Assembly: GCA_937916075.1 (NCBI GenBank)
Contig: CALGHW010000070.1
Location: 1 to 11,665, forward strand
Origin: an uncultured Prevotella sp.
GTDB taxonomy: Bacteria; Bacteroidota; Bacteroidia; Bacteroidales; Bacteroidaceae
Direction of reading: 5' to 3'
Length of the DNA: 11,665 nucleotides
Shown: one piece after another, positions 1 to 7,824 of the stretch
Layout of the letters: each line of letters begins with the position of its first letter
How positions within the stretch are numbered: position 1 is the first letter of the stretch
Program-made: the position numbers and the translations under genes
Notes under the pieces: model-generated
The model's input: the letters and a program-made list of their open reading frames with translations, nothing else
Databases searched by the model: none
What the model was told of the DNA's origin: nothing

Positions 1-1
1 G

Positions 2-2248
2 TTTATCGCCGACAAGGAAGACAAGGAGGTGAAACTCCTGCCCAAGGTGCTGAACAACAAGGTGTCTTTCATCCGCATCAGCAAGTGGATTGACGCCAGC
101 AAGAAGGGATGGGCCGGCTTGTGGAGCACAGATACCCAAAACCTGTTTAACACCTCTTGGTGCTACAACTGGGATGCCTCCAACCATCGTGACTGGACCG
201 ACCGCGATTATGTCACCCAGCATCACCATGAGGGATGGCCGGGCATTTCCGATGTGGGCAACAACACCTGTGGCGCCAATATCCTGGGCAACAACGAGCC
301 TGACAATAAGGCTGATGACAAGGAGCAGGATATCGACGTGAAGAATGTCTTGGCCAACTGGCCCCAGATGATGGCCACAGGTCGCCGTCTCGGTTCGCCG
401 GCCGTAGCCGGCAACTACAGTTGGCTGTATGAGTTTATCGACTCTATCGACGCCCGTGGCTGGCGTTGCGACTTCATCGCCGTACATGCTTACTGGTATA
501 GCGACAAGGGCTCGTGGGAGAGCCAGCTGAAGAACATCAGCAAGCGGTGTGGCGGCCGGCCTATCTGGATTACCGAGATGAACTATGGCGCCAACTGGAC
601 CAAATGGCCCGGATCCAACACCGAAGGCAATGCCGCCAACTATGCCATCCAGAAGCAGCACATGGCTCCTACGCTCGACTATCTGAACAATGCCGACTAC
701 ATTGAGCGTTATGCCTACTATAACAATGTGCAGGCTTGCCGTTATGCCATCAACACGGGCGACGAGTCTTTGAAGGACAAGGGCTATCTGACACCTATAG
801 GTGAGTATTATGCCGCCTTGCCCCAGAAGATGGCCTACAACTCGGCTTACGACTATGTCCCGAAGTCGCCCAAGATGTATGCTCCCCAGAACCTCAGCAG
901 CAGCTTCGTGCCCCGTTCCTCGCTCCTTTCGCTGAATTGGACCGACCAGAACGGTGAGTTCTGTGATTCTATGTTCGTGGAATGTCGCGTCGGTGACAAA
1001 GGTAAGTGGACGCGGTTGGCCACGGTAGACGTCAAAGACGCCACCCCTGCCAGCTATACTTACACGGAAATAATAAATGTGCCGGCCGTGTATTATTATC
1101 GGATACACACCTATGACTTCAATGGCGATGAGCACTTCTCCGAGATCGTCAACAACACGATCACCGGCAGCGAAGGAACGGAAGACGTGCAGTGGGGTAT
1201 GGTGAGAACCTCGTCGACCGAGGACACCTACTGCTTCTTTGAATATCCCTTTGCCACCCTGCCCGTGGTGGTATGCGGCAGCCCGTCGTTCAACGACGAT
1301 AAGGTGATGCCGGTAGAGCGTGTGGCCTCTGTCACCCCGGCAGACGGCCGTTATACCAACTATGCCTTCAGGTATGTGCCTTGGAATGCCGATGGTACCA
1401 AAGCCCTGACCAAGGCCGAGGAGTCGGCCTATCTGGTGGTCAAGTCGGGTACAGGCAAATTGGGCTCCCTGAACTATGAGGCAGGCAGCAAGGGCCTTCG
1501 TCGTGACACCGTCAATGTGACGTTTGCCCAGCCATTTGCCGAGGCGCCAGTGGTGCTGGTCACTCCACAAAGCAGCACCGCCTCTTATCCTGCGTCGGTG
1601 CGCGCGTTTGATGTCACACCGACAGGCTTCAAGATGGTGCAGCAACGACAGAAAGCACTCACGGGTAATATGGGAAGCATCACGGCCAACTATGTAGCCA
1701 TTGAGAAGGGAAAGACCTCACTGGCCGGCAAGTCTATCCTGGTGAAGGACACCTTGATGAAGTTTACCAATCCGGCCATGGCCTATCAGTTGGATTACGG
1801 ACAGGATGTTACCAATCCGATATGCTTCGCCCAGCAGCAAACCCTGAACCGCAAGGTGACCTCATTGCTTCGTCTCCGTGCCGTCCAAAACAGTTGCTAC
1901 CTGCGCTTGAAGGTGGACAATACGGATACCGAAAACTGCGCCGTGTCGGCTTCCAGCCCTATCATCGAAAACATAGGATGGGTATGCATCTCAGACGACC
2001 CGACAGGCATCAGCTCGCCCATCACCGATACCGACAAGGCTCCCGCCATCACGGTTAGTGGCACCACGCTGGATATCACAGACGCCACGGCTGCCACAGC
2101 GCAAGTCTACGGCATGAACGGTGTGGTTGAGGCTTCCGTGCAGTTGGTTGGCGGCAAGGCCACGGTAGACCTGTCCACCTTGCCTTCCGGTGTGCATATC
2201 GTGAAGACAGCCAGCGGCAAGACCGCCAAGATAGTCACAGGCCGGTAA
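2..2248 (+). CDS. Secreted Asl1/GH128-like glycoside hydrolase with lectin-like repeats and T9SS tail (5' partial)
   Basis: The reading frame is open from base 2, so the true start and signal peptide lie off the left edge; the GTG at 29 is only an internal valine. Counting from that GTG, residues ~25-265 match the Asl1-type glycosyl hydrolase core: a KKGWAGLW segment, a WCYNWDASN segment, ILGNNEPD at 85-92 with the likely acid/base Glu90, and WITEMNYG at 180-187 with the likely nucleophile Glu183. Known relatives are endo-beta-1,3-glucanases (GH128), but the substrate here is inferred. An FN3-like module spans ~283-380. Three related beta modules follow (~386-475, ~476-562, ~563-656), each ending in a strand such as YLVVKSG, YVAIEKG or WVCISDD, and resemble H-type lectin domains. 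The last ~75 residues, with LSTLPSGVHIV near 715-725, look like a type A T9SS sorting domain. The protein therefore probably acts on polysaccharide at the cell surface or outside the cell. Confidence 0.85.
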   Translation, partial: FIADKEDKEVKLLPKVLNNKVSFIRISKWIDASKKGWAGLWSTDTQNLFNTSWCYNWDASNHRDWTDRDYVTQHHHEGWPGISDVGNNTCGANILGNNEPDNKADDKEQDIDVKNVLANWPQMMATGRRLGSPAVAGNYSWLYEFIDSIDARGWRCDFIAVHAYWYSDKGSWESQLKNISKRCGGRPIWITEMNYGANWTKWPGSNTEGNAANYAIQKQHMAPTLDYLNNADYIERYAYYNNVQACRYAINTGDESLKDKGYLTPIGEYYAALPQKMAYNSAYDYVPKSPKMYAPQNLSSSFVPRSSLLSLNWTDQNGEFCDSMFVECRVGDKGKWTRLATVDVKDATPASYTYTEIINVPAVYYYRIHTYDFNGDEHFSEIVNNTITGSEGTEDVQWGMVRTSSTEDTYCFFEYPFATLPVVVCGSPSFNDDKVMPVERVASVTPADGRYTNYAFRYVPWNADGTKALTKAEESAYLVVKSGTGKLGSLNYEAGSKGLRRDTVNVTFAQPFAEAPVVLVTPQSSTASYPASVRAFDVTPTGFKMVQQRQKALTGNMGSITANYVAIEKGKTSLAGKSILVKDTLMKFTNPAMAYQLDYGQDVTNPICFAQQQTLNRKVTSLLRLRAVQNSCYLRLKVDNTDTENCAVSASSPIIENIGWVCISDDPTGISSPITDTDKAPAITVSGTTLDITDATAATAQVYGMNGVVEASVQLVGGKATVDLSTLPSGVHIVKTASGKTAKIVTGR

Positions 2249-2274
2249 TAGTTGCCGCCCTTGCATATCTCCCC

Positions 2275-2351
2275 AGCCGGGGCAACCGGGACCACTCCCG
2301 GGGCTTTCAGTCGAAAGCTCCTGAGCCGTGTCCCCGTTGTCCCGGCTTTTT
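2275..2351 (+). terminator. Structured intrinsic terminator after the glycoside hydrolase
   Basis: Arms at 2275-2291 and 2331-2347 pair over 17 positions with one G-T wobble and one C-C mismatch. The run of T at 2347-2351 follows directly. Inside the long loop a second hairpin forms from GCTTTC (2303-2308) and GAAAGC (2313-2318) around a 4-nt loop. The structure begins 27 nt after the stop codon and separates the glycoside hydrolase from the next transcription unit. Confidence 0.8.
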
Positions 2352-2414
2352 GTATGGATGCGCCAGAAAGAGGACGCGGGTGTATGGAAATGTACAAAAT
2401 GAATCTTGATACAT

Positions 2415-2445
2415 TTTGCCATATCATTCATTTGCATTAACTTTG
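2415..2445 (+). promoter_or_regulatory. Bacteroidetes-type promoter for the PNGase F-like/RNase H unit
   Basis: TTTG at 2415-2418 (-33 box) and TAACTTTG at 2438-2445 (-7 box) are separated by 19 nt. This matches the known Bacteroides primary-sigma consensus TTTG-N19-21-TAnnTTTG exactly. Transcription would begin near 2450-2455, giving a leader of roughly 115 nt before the ATG at 2568. The rest of the 2249-2567 gap holds the terminator and this leader; no gene is seen in it. Confidence 0.8.
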
Positions 2446-2471
2446 CATGGTCAAAATCGTATTCTCAAGCT

Positions 2472-2495
2472 GAAAGTCAGGCAGGTATGGCTTTC
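2472..2495 (+). other. Possible small hairpin in the 5' leader
   Basis: GAAAGTC (2472-2478) can pair with GGCTTTC (2489-2495) over 7 bp, including one G-T wobble, around a 10-nt loop. A second weak dyad, GCATG (2496-2500) with CATGC (2510-2514), follows. No known riboswitch class is recognised. The leader then becomes very AT-rich up to the start codon, as is common before Bacteroidetes genes. Either element may be chance. Confidence 0.3.
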
Positions 2496-2567
2496 GCATG
2501 CATCGGAATCATGCAAACACAAAGGATAAAGACATATTGTTATTATATTAATTTTTAAGGTAAAATC

Positions 2568-3956
2568 ATGAAATTAAAGACTTTTACACGCCTGGTGGCC
2601 CTTGCAGGCCTGTTGCTTGCAGGCCAGGGGACAATGGCTCAGGAACGAAACACCATGACAATTTTTAATAGGGCCAAATTCTACGACGGCTATTTGCTGG
2701 ATAAAAATCCTGACAGCTTGGTTCAGGACGGCATCCTTCGTCATCGCACGTCGCTCTATGCCGTCAAGATGACCGACGAGCAGCTCAGCCAAATCGGTGA
2801 CAGTCTGGAGATGGACGTCAGCGTGCGCTCCTGTTGCGACAACTATGACCGTATCGGCAATATCAACTTGGCCTTCGTACCCAAAGGACAGGAGCGGTAT
2901 GTGCCCGACAGCGTGCAGCGTATCGAGATAGGACGCTTCATCACCCCCTTCATGGACAAAAACAAAATGCCTCGCGAGGTGCCTTACCACTACAGCGTTC
3001 CTTATCTGAGCTATATCCTCAACGACAGCCAGCTGCGCAGCCAGTATGACATATGGGTGGAGTTTGAACTGTTCGGCGTGCCCTATGCCGCCCAGCAGCA
3101 GATTCGGGGATGCGCCAACCGGAGCGACGTGTTCCTTGGCTCTCTCTTCTTCTCAACCCTCCAGCCGGCACAGCCCCAAACCGACAAGGACGTATTGGTG
3201 CCCATCGTCATCAAGAACCCCGAATACATAGGGCGCAACCTGGACAACTATGACTCATTGGGCACCGACACCATCGGCAAGACCACCAAGACTTATCATT
3301 ATACCGTGCCCCGCGACGTGGCCGACGCCCAGCTGGTCATCGTCACTTCCAACCATGGAGCCAACAGTGGCGGTGAGGAGTACAACCGTCGCTGGCACTA
3401 TGTCTACGTGGACGACCGTCTGGCCTTGGTCTACAAGCCTGGCCGAAGCAGTTGCGAGCCCTTCCGCCAGTATAACACCCAGCCCAATGGCATCTACCAG
3501 ACCTCGGCCATGACCGACGAGCAGTGGCAGTCGTTCAGCAACTGGTGTCCGGGCGATGTCATCGACAACCGCATTGTGGCGCTCGGTCCTGTCAAGGCCG
3601 GTGAGCACAAGGTGCGCATCTCTGTGCCTGACGCCGTGTTCAATGAGAAGCAGGGTGACATCCCGGTGTCCATCTTCTTCCAGGGACTGACCGAGGGCAC
3701 CCTGAATTCCATCCGGCAGGTCAAGGCCAGTGTGAAGGCAGAGATGACAGTCAAGCAAACGGGCAGTATGCTCGTGTTTGGCGGCAAGCCTGGTGTCATG
3801 TCGGCCGAGCTGCGCGATATGCAGGGTAAGCTCATCTTGCAGACGGAGAATCAGCCTACGATGAATGTGGCTGCCTGTCAGCCTGGCGTTTATCTGGTGA
3901 GCCTCGAACTGACCGACGGCATCCTGGAGACTCATAAGATTGTCATCAAGAAATAA
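2568..3956 (+). CDS. Secreted peptide:N-glycosidase F-like amidase with T9SS sorting domain
   Basis: The likely reaction is release of N-linked glycans from glycoproteins by cleaving the glycan-asparagine bond. A signal peptide covers residues 1-24, ending in GTMA before QE. The segments IGRFITPF (121-128), NWCPGD (325-330) and CDNYDR (90-95) align with Elizabethkingia PNGase F, recalled from memory. On that alignment the catalytic Asp60, Glu118 and Glu206 correspond to Asp94, Glu165 and Glu271; the block from Glu271 to VDD aligns without gaps. Arg61 also matches Arg95, but Trp59 and Trp120 are replaced by Tyr93 and Glu167, so glycan preference may differ. Residues ~390-462 form a T9SS type A tail with the pattern ELRDMQGKLI and QPGVYLVSLE, so export to the surface or medium is expected. 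It has its own promoter and is followed after 8 nt by an RNase H-like gene. Family assignment is firm; activity is inferred. Confidence 0.9.
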   Translation: MKLKTFTRLVALAGLLLAGQGTMAQERNTMTIFNRAKFYDGYLLDKNPDSLVQDGILRHRTSLYAVKMTDEQLSQIGDSLEMDVSVRSCCDNYDRIGNINLAFVPKGQERYVPDSVQRIEIGRFITPFMDKNKMPREVPYHYSVPYLSYILNDSQLRSQYDIWVEFELFGVPYAAQQQIRGCANRSDVFLGSLFFSTLQPAQPQTDKDVLVPIVIKNPEYIGRNLDNYDSLGTDTIGKTTKTYHYTVPRDVADAQLVIVTSNHGANSGGEEYNRRWHYVYVDDRLALVYKPGRSSCEPFRQYNTQPNGIYQTSAMTDEQWQSFSNWCPGDVIDNRIVALGPVKAGEHKVRISVPDAVFNEKQGDIPVSIFFQGLTEGTLNSIRQVKASVKAEMTVKQTGSMLVFGGKPGVMSAELRDMQGKLILQTENQPTMNVAACQPGVYLVSLELTDGILETHKIVIKK

Positions 3957-3964
3957 GGCGTGAC

Positions 3965-4438
3965 ATGAAGAACAACCTTCCTGTCAATCCGCCCGATTAT
4001 CGGCATGACACTGTGTTGCCCTTGCCGCCCGAGGTGCAGGCTGACGCCTGGGCCGTGGACGCTGCTTGTAGCGGCAATCCCGGCCCGATGGAGTATCGGG
4101 GCATCGACCTGACCACCGGGGCCGAGGTGTTCCATTATGGTCCGGTCCGCGGAACTAACAATATAGGTGAGTTCTTGGCCATCGTCCATGCCTTGGCCCT
4201 GATGGAGCAGCGCGGCATCGTGAAGACCATTTATTCAGACAGCTATAATGCCATCCTGTGGGTCAGCAAGGGCAAGTGTAAAACCAAATTGGAGCGCAAC
4301 GCCCAGACGGCCCCTCTCTTTGAGGTCATCGCCCGGGCCGAACGCTGGCTGGCCACCCATACTTACAGGTCGCCCATCATCAAATGGGAAACTAAAAGAT
4401 GGGGTGAGGTGCCCGCCGACTTCGGCCGGAAAGGATAG
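3965..4438 (+). CDS. RNase HI-like ribonuclease (Bacteroidetes type)
   Basis: A predicted cytoplasmic RNase H-fold protein of 157 residues that would cut the RNA strand of RNA-DNA hybrids. The four acidic metal ligands of RNase HI can be placed: Asp32 in VDAACSGNPGP, Glu69 in NNIGEF, Asp92 in YSDSYNAI and Asp152 in the closing motif WGEVPADFGRK. The ending WGE-PADFGRK replaces the helical NERAD motif of E. coli RnhA and is typical of a Bacteroidetes RNase H subgroup. There is no signal peptide. About 25 residues precede the first beta strand. The ATG lies 8 nt after the PNGase F-like stop codon, so the two genes are probably co-transcribed although their roles look unrelated. A strong terminator follows 13 nt after the stop. 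Confidence 0.88.
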   Translation: MKNNLPVNPPDYRHDTVLPLPPEVQADAWAVDAACSGNPGPMEYRGIDLTTGAEVFHYGPVRGTNNIGEFLAIVHALALMEQRGIVKTIYSDSYNAILWVSKGKCKTKLERNAQTAPLFEVIARAERWLATHTYRSPIIKWETKRWGEVPADFGRKG

Positions 4439-4451
4439 CCGAAATTTATTC

Positions 4452-4493
4452 AAGGCTGAATCAAGCGACACGAATGCTTGATTCAGCCTTTTT
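4452..4493 (+). terminator. Strong intrinsic terminator between convergent units
   Basis: A perfect 15-bp stem is formed by 4452-4466 and 4476-4490 around a 9-nt loop, with five T at 4489-4493. The T run continues into the stop codon of the convergent minus-strand gene. Read on the minus strand the same stem is followed by TTGAATAAATTT, a weaker tail, so it may work in both directions. Confidence 0.88.
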
Positions 4494-5998
4494 CAGTTCA
4501 AAAGGATAACCGTCGCTTTACTGTTGTCCATATCCGGCATCGTTGTTCCTACCGGCGCTCCAATATAGGTGGGATCGCAAATCACGTATCGCCTGCCCCC
4601 AACTTGTATATTGTCACCCTTGACGGCACTTGTAAACTCCACAGCAGAAGCGAGGTGACCAGGATAGTAAATTAGTACGACGTTGAGATGCAGCAAGTCA
4701 CGCACGATACGTGAAAAAAGGATGGCACGGTCCTCGCAGTCGCAAAAAGGATAGTAAAGGGTTTCTTCAGAAAAGAAGGCACGGTCGTGCCCCCAAACTT
4801 TATCGTCATATTCATAAGTGAATCCTGTTTGCACAAAATTGAGCAATCGTTCTACGGATTCTTTCTGTGACAAACCGCTGATGGCAGACATCAAGTCTGG
4901 ATAAAGGCTTATTTGCACACATTCGTCCATCGGCGTATTAGCATACATGGCCCATCGCGTACCGAAGTCATTGTTGATACAAGAAGTGGGGTACGTGTTG
5001 TAGAAATCAATAAGATTTGTATACATACATACTGTTGCTGTCACATTCGGATAACGCTTGGATATTAAGTCCCTTGAAAAGAACCTTGAAGAGGAAGGGT
5101 CTTTTCCAAAATTCTGCGCTTGCGGTATATAGAGGGAGAGAGGTTTTTCGCCAGGGAATGAAGCCGCACAGATATTGAGACTTGACAGGCTGCAGTCTAA
5201 AGGATAGAATTTGTCACCATCTATATTCCAATACATCTTATCATAGATGCTGTGTTTTGTAGCAAAAAGCAGGTATAATTTATTCTTATTGGTAGCCAGT
5301 CGCATCTTGTATCCTGACTGACAATATAAATAAGCGAAAAAGAGAGTCGCTTCATTGGAATCTTTGGGATATATAGTCTTTGCTATTGTATCCAACATCT
5401 GCAGATACGCCCAATCACAGTATCCCAATTCAGAACGCAAGTCCAGACAGTCTTTCAGCGTGTTTTCCATATCGCTATTGCTCATTTCTTTCCATGTGTT
5501 TGCAATGTCTTTTTCTTGACACGATGGAAGATGGATTCGCTGCTTGTCGTAAAACCTGATTTTCAAGTTTAACCTATAGAAAGTGAACTTATGAAAACAT
5601 TCTACTGGTTTGGGCGATTCTTTTATAGGAACAACTGGCTCGGGTTGTGGCGTGGGCGTAACAACCGGGATAACATCCTTGACGGGCTTTGTCTCATTTT
5701 TGATGGGCTTCTTGATATCTTCTTCAGGAAAAACTTTGGGTGGGACAGGCTTGTCATCTTTAGGGGCTGGGATGGCTCTTAAGGCATTCATTTCAGTCCA
5801 GGCCTTTTCCACCATATTCGCATATTCCGTATTGATCCTTTTTCGAAAGGCTTCAAATTTAGCTTCTTCAGACTGCTTAAACCCGTCGAAGGCTTGGCTG
5901 TTGCGCTTGCGAAACTCTTCAAACGACTCTTGTGCATAGATGTTGACAGACGAGAGTGAAGCCAGTAATGCGGTTATTGCAATGATATATTTTTTCAT
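4493..5998 (-). CDS. Secreted transglutaminase-like cysteine enzyme, last gene of the envelope operon
   Basis: A signal peptide (residues 1-22, ending IYAQE) is followed by a charged, probably helical segment with repeated EEFRKR / EAFRKR motifs (~24-70). A Pro/Lys-rich linker (~77-133) precedes a large unrecognised domain (~134-380). The C-terminal part carries a transglutaminase-like catalytic core: Cys421 in CDCEDRA, His448 in YPGHLASAV and Asp475 in VICDPTYIG. That order and spacing fit the Cys-His-Asp triad of bacterial transglutaminase-like proteins, which may be peptidases, amidases or cross-linking enzymes; which applies here cannot be told. The protein should act in the periplasm or at the surface. 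It starts 22 nt after the preceding lipoprotein gene and ends inside the convergent terminator. The three triad motifs make the fold assignment fairly safe; the substrate is unknown. Confidence 0.82.
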   Translation of the reverse strand: MKKYIIAITALLASLSSVNIYAQESFEEFRKRNSQAFDGFKQSEEAKFEAFRKRINTEYANMVEKAWTEMNALRAIPAPKDDKPVPPKVFPEEDIKKPIKNETKPVKDVIPVVTPTPQPEPVVPIKESPKPVECFHKFTFYRLNLKIRFYDKQRIHLPSCQEKDIANTWKEMSNSDMENTLKDCLDLRSELGYCDWAYLQMLDTIAKTIYPKDSNEATLFFAYLYCQSGYKMRLATNKNKLYLLFATKHSIYDKMYWNIDGDKFYPLDCSLSSLNICAASFPGEKPLSLYIPQAQNFGKDPSSSRFFSRDLISKRYPNVTATVCMYTNLIDFYNTYPTSCINNDFGTRWAMYANTPMDECVQISLYPDLMSAISGLSQKESVERLLNFVQTGFTYEYDDKVWGHDRAFFSEETLYYPFCDCEDRAILFSRIVRDLLHLNVVLIYYPGHLASAVEFTSAVKGDNIQVGGRRYVICDPTYIGAPVGTTMPDMDNSKATVILLN

Positions 5999-6020
5999 AC
6001 GTCACAAAAAAAATTATTTC

Positions 6021-6845
6021 CTATTCATGTATATACAACCCTTTATAGGTATACTGGTAAATTGTGGTCCATTTCAAGTCTTTCCATTCTGTTTCATCAA
6101 TGATTTGGGAAATGAGTGTGTTGATTGTTTTATAGGTATATTTGGTGTGCATCACGATATCCTCATTCTTTGCAGATTCTGTGTAGTATGTGGATTCTTT
6201 GGGGAGACAGGGTGACGGACAGCCTAATAATCCCATGGCCGGTAAAAAATCGTATGAAGAGACACTTGTCAGAAAGATGCCGCTTTTATTGGATGTGGCA
6301 GGAGTCCCGTATGTATATATGGTTTGCGCTTCGGCTTTCCCGTCAGCATAACTCACTATTCGGTCTATTCTTCCGTCTTCTTTTCTTATATAATGCTTTT
6401 CTAAAGTATGAGAAAGTACATGGTCGATTGTTTTCACGGAAGAAAGACGGTTGTTAGCATCATAGGTGATATGATATTCCTCACAGAGAATCCCTTTCCT
6501 CAAGCACTCGAAATAAGTGGCACACCCTTTTTCATTGATTTTGAAATTGGCAAGTGATGTCCCGTTCTTGAAGCTGAAGCTGAATGGATATATGACCATC
6601 GTCCAACCGTTTCCTTCAAAACTGTAGACCTGGTTGTCGCTTGAATATTGATAGTTGTAGGTGGTTTTTTCATCGGGCTTTTCCATATCATAGCTTTCCA
6701 TCCGCATGAAGGGATGAGGAATCCCAAGTTCAGTAACGTTGGGAGTCACTAAGTCTTCGCTTATTCTATCATTGTCGTTGCTGCAAGCTGTAAAGCTTGC
6801 GGCAACGATGGCGAGGCCTGTTAAAAGTATAATCTTTTGTTTCAT
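6021..6845 (-). CDS. Lipoprotein with YD-repeat/DUF4595-like beta strands
   Basis: A lipoprotein signal ends in SFTAC, with Cys21 as the likely lipidated residue. The next residues, SNDND, are acidic, which in Bacteroidetes lipoproteins can favour surface exposure; this is inference. The body contains repeated Tyr-rich strand-turn motifs such as TTYNYQYSSDN (~61-71), YHITYDANNRLSSV (~124-137), ADGKAEAQTIYTYG (~167-180) and TTIYQYTYKG (~260-269). This pattern is typical of DUF4595-like and YD-repeat-like lipoproteins of Bacteroidales. No catalytic motif is visible. Its ATG lies only 2 nt after the stop of the upstream barrel gene, which suggests translational coupling. Function is unknown; a binding or structural envelope role fits the context. 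Confidence 0.72.
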   Translation of the reverse strand: MKQKIILLTGLAIVAASFTACSNDNDRISEDLVTPNVTELGIPHPFMRMESYDMEKPDEKTTYNYQYSSDNQVYSFEGNGWTMVIYPFSFSFKNGTSLANFKINEKGCATYFECLRKGILCEEYHITYDANNRLSSVKTIDHVLSHTLEKHYIRKEDGRIDRIVSYADGKAEAQTIYTYGTPATSNKSGIFLTSVSSYDFLPAMGLLGCPSPCLPKESTYYTESAKNEDIVMHTKYTYKTINTLISQIIDETEWKDLKWTTIYQYTYKGLYIHE

Positions 6846-6847
6846 GT

Positions 6848-7768
6848 TCAGTTTCCACTTATAGCTGTTGATATTCCTATTGTGTATTTGTTTTGAGTTG
6901 TTTTGTAATCGCCTAAAATGCTGTATGACTTATGATCGTTGATGCCTTTGGAATATTGGAAGTTTAATTGTATTGGTCCCAGTCGGAGGCTGGCTCCGAT
7001 ATCCATCGTCATATTGAAACGCTTGGGATAATAGTCCTTTCCGTAAAAGTCGGTCATGTTGTCATAAGTGTCGTCTTTAGGCTTGTACATACCGTAGAAG
7101 GCATAGCTGAATCCTAAGCCTCCATGTGTTGACAAGGCGATTTTCTTGGCAAAAGGTATCTGGTAGTACAGGTGTACGGGTATGTACCCACAATGTTCCA
7201 TAAACTTGTCATAGTCATAGTTATCGTTACTGGAGTAATAGAATTCATAGAACAATCCTGTGTATAATCCGAGACCGAATTTAAAACATGGCTGCAGATT
7301 GATACCTGCTTGAATACCATGTAATGATTTTCCTTTGCCATCATCCCATACTCCGTTTTCTTTTAGTCTTTCATTTTCGCCCTTAGTAACCAATTGTTTG
7401 TATACATAAGACAAGGTAAAGCCGAGTGGGGCCGTGTCGTATTCTCTTTGCCAAGGCCATACGAAATCATTCTTGGCACTGAGCTTGAAGGTATGACTAA
7501 GCTCAGGCTTGTTGATGTGAATACGTTTCTCCTTTGACTTGCTTCCATAGGTAACTCGAAGAGAATGCCATCCATACGGAAGATTTATCCGATAGCTATT
7601 CTGTTCGTTATAGCTATTCTGATTGTCGACTACAAGTTCTGCACTTACAGGACGACCTGCGTATTTTGTGAAGATCTCAACATTTCCTTTCTTTACAGGT
7701 TGCAGTTCGATGACCGACTGTGATATCACATTAATGGTTTGCTCATCCACTTGTGACGCATTGAGCAC
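6848..7768 (-). CDS. C-terminal fragment of PEGA-repeat/outer-membrane beta-barrel protein
   Basis: This is the downstream part of a gene split by a frameshift. The ATG at 7768 is internal: the same frame continues upstream to about 7828 and encodes GKAPINGYEVLTGPHTF, the second half of a PEGA repeat begun in the other fragment. A further PEGA-like module follows (GNVEIFTKYAGRPVSAEL to GWHSLRVTYG). After the ATG-relative residue ~125 the sequence shows alternating strands rich in Gly and aromatic residues, such as GLGLYTGLFYEFYY, GGLGFSYAFYGMY and NMTMDIGASLRLGPIQL, ending TIGISTAISGN. This fits an outer-membrane beta-barrel domain. Without the upstream fragment it would lack a signal peptide and could not reach the outer membrane. 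The next gene begins 2 nt after its stop. Confidence 0.65.
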   Translation of the reverse strand: MLNASQVDEQTINVISQSVIELQPVKKGNVEIFTKYAGRPVSAELVVDNQNSYNEQNSYRINLPYGWHSLRVTYGSKSKEKRIHINKPELSHTFKLSAKNDFVWPWQREYDTAPLGFTLSYVYKQLVTKGENERLKENGVWDDGKGKSLHGIQAGINLQPCFKFGLGLYTGLFYEFYYSSNDNYDYDKFMEHCGYIPVHLYYQIPFAKKIALSTHGGLGFSYAFYGMYKPKDDTYDNMTDFYGKDYYPKRFNMTMDIGASLRLGPIQLNFQYSKGINDHKSYSILGDYKTTQNKYTIGISTAISGN

Positions 7769-7824
7769 AGCTTTGAAGGTGTGAGGGCCTGTTAGTACCT
7801 CGTAGCCGTTGATGGGCGCTTTCC

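Noticed and set aside
1991..2437. Minus-strand open frames of 148 and 106 codons across the end of the glycoside hydrolase
   Set aside because: They run through a terminator and the promoter region and are low-complexity shadows without a signal or motif.
3255..3935. Long minus-strand open frame opposite the PNGase F-like gene
   Set aside because: It is the antisense shadow of a GC-rich gene. The translation is His/Leu-rich without motifs, while the plus strand has clear family hallmarks.
5591..5939. Plus-strand frames opposite the Pro/Lys-rich linker of the transglutaminase-like gene
   Set aside because: They are Gly-rich mirror images of the linker codons, without start context or motif.
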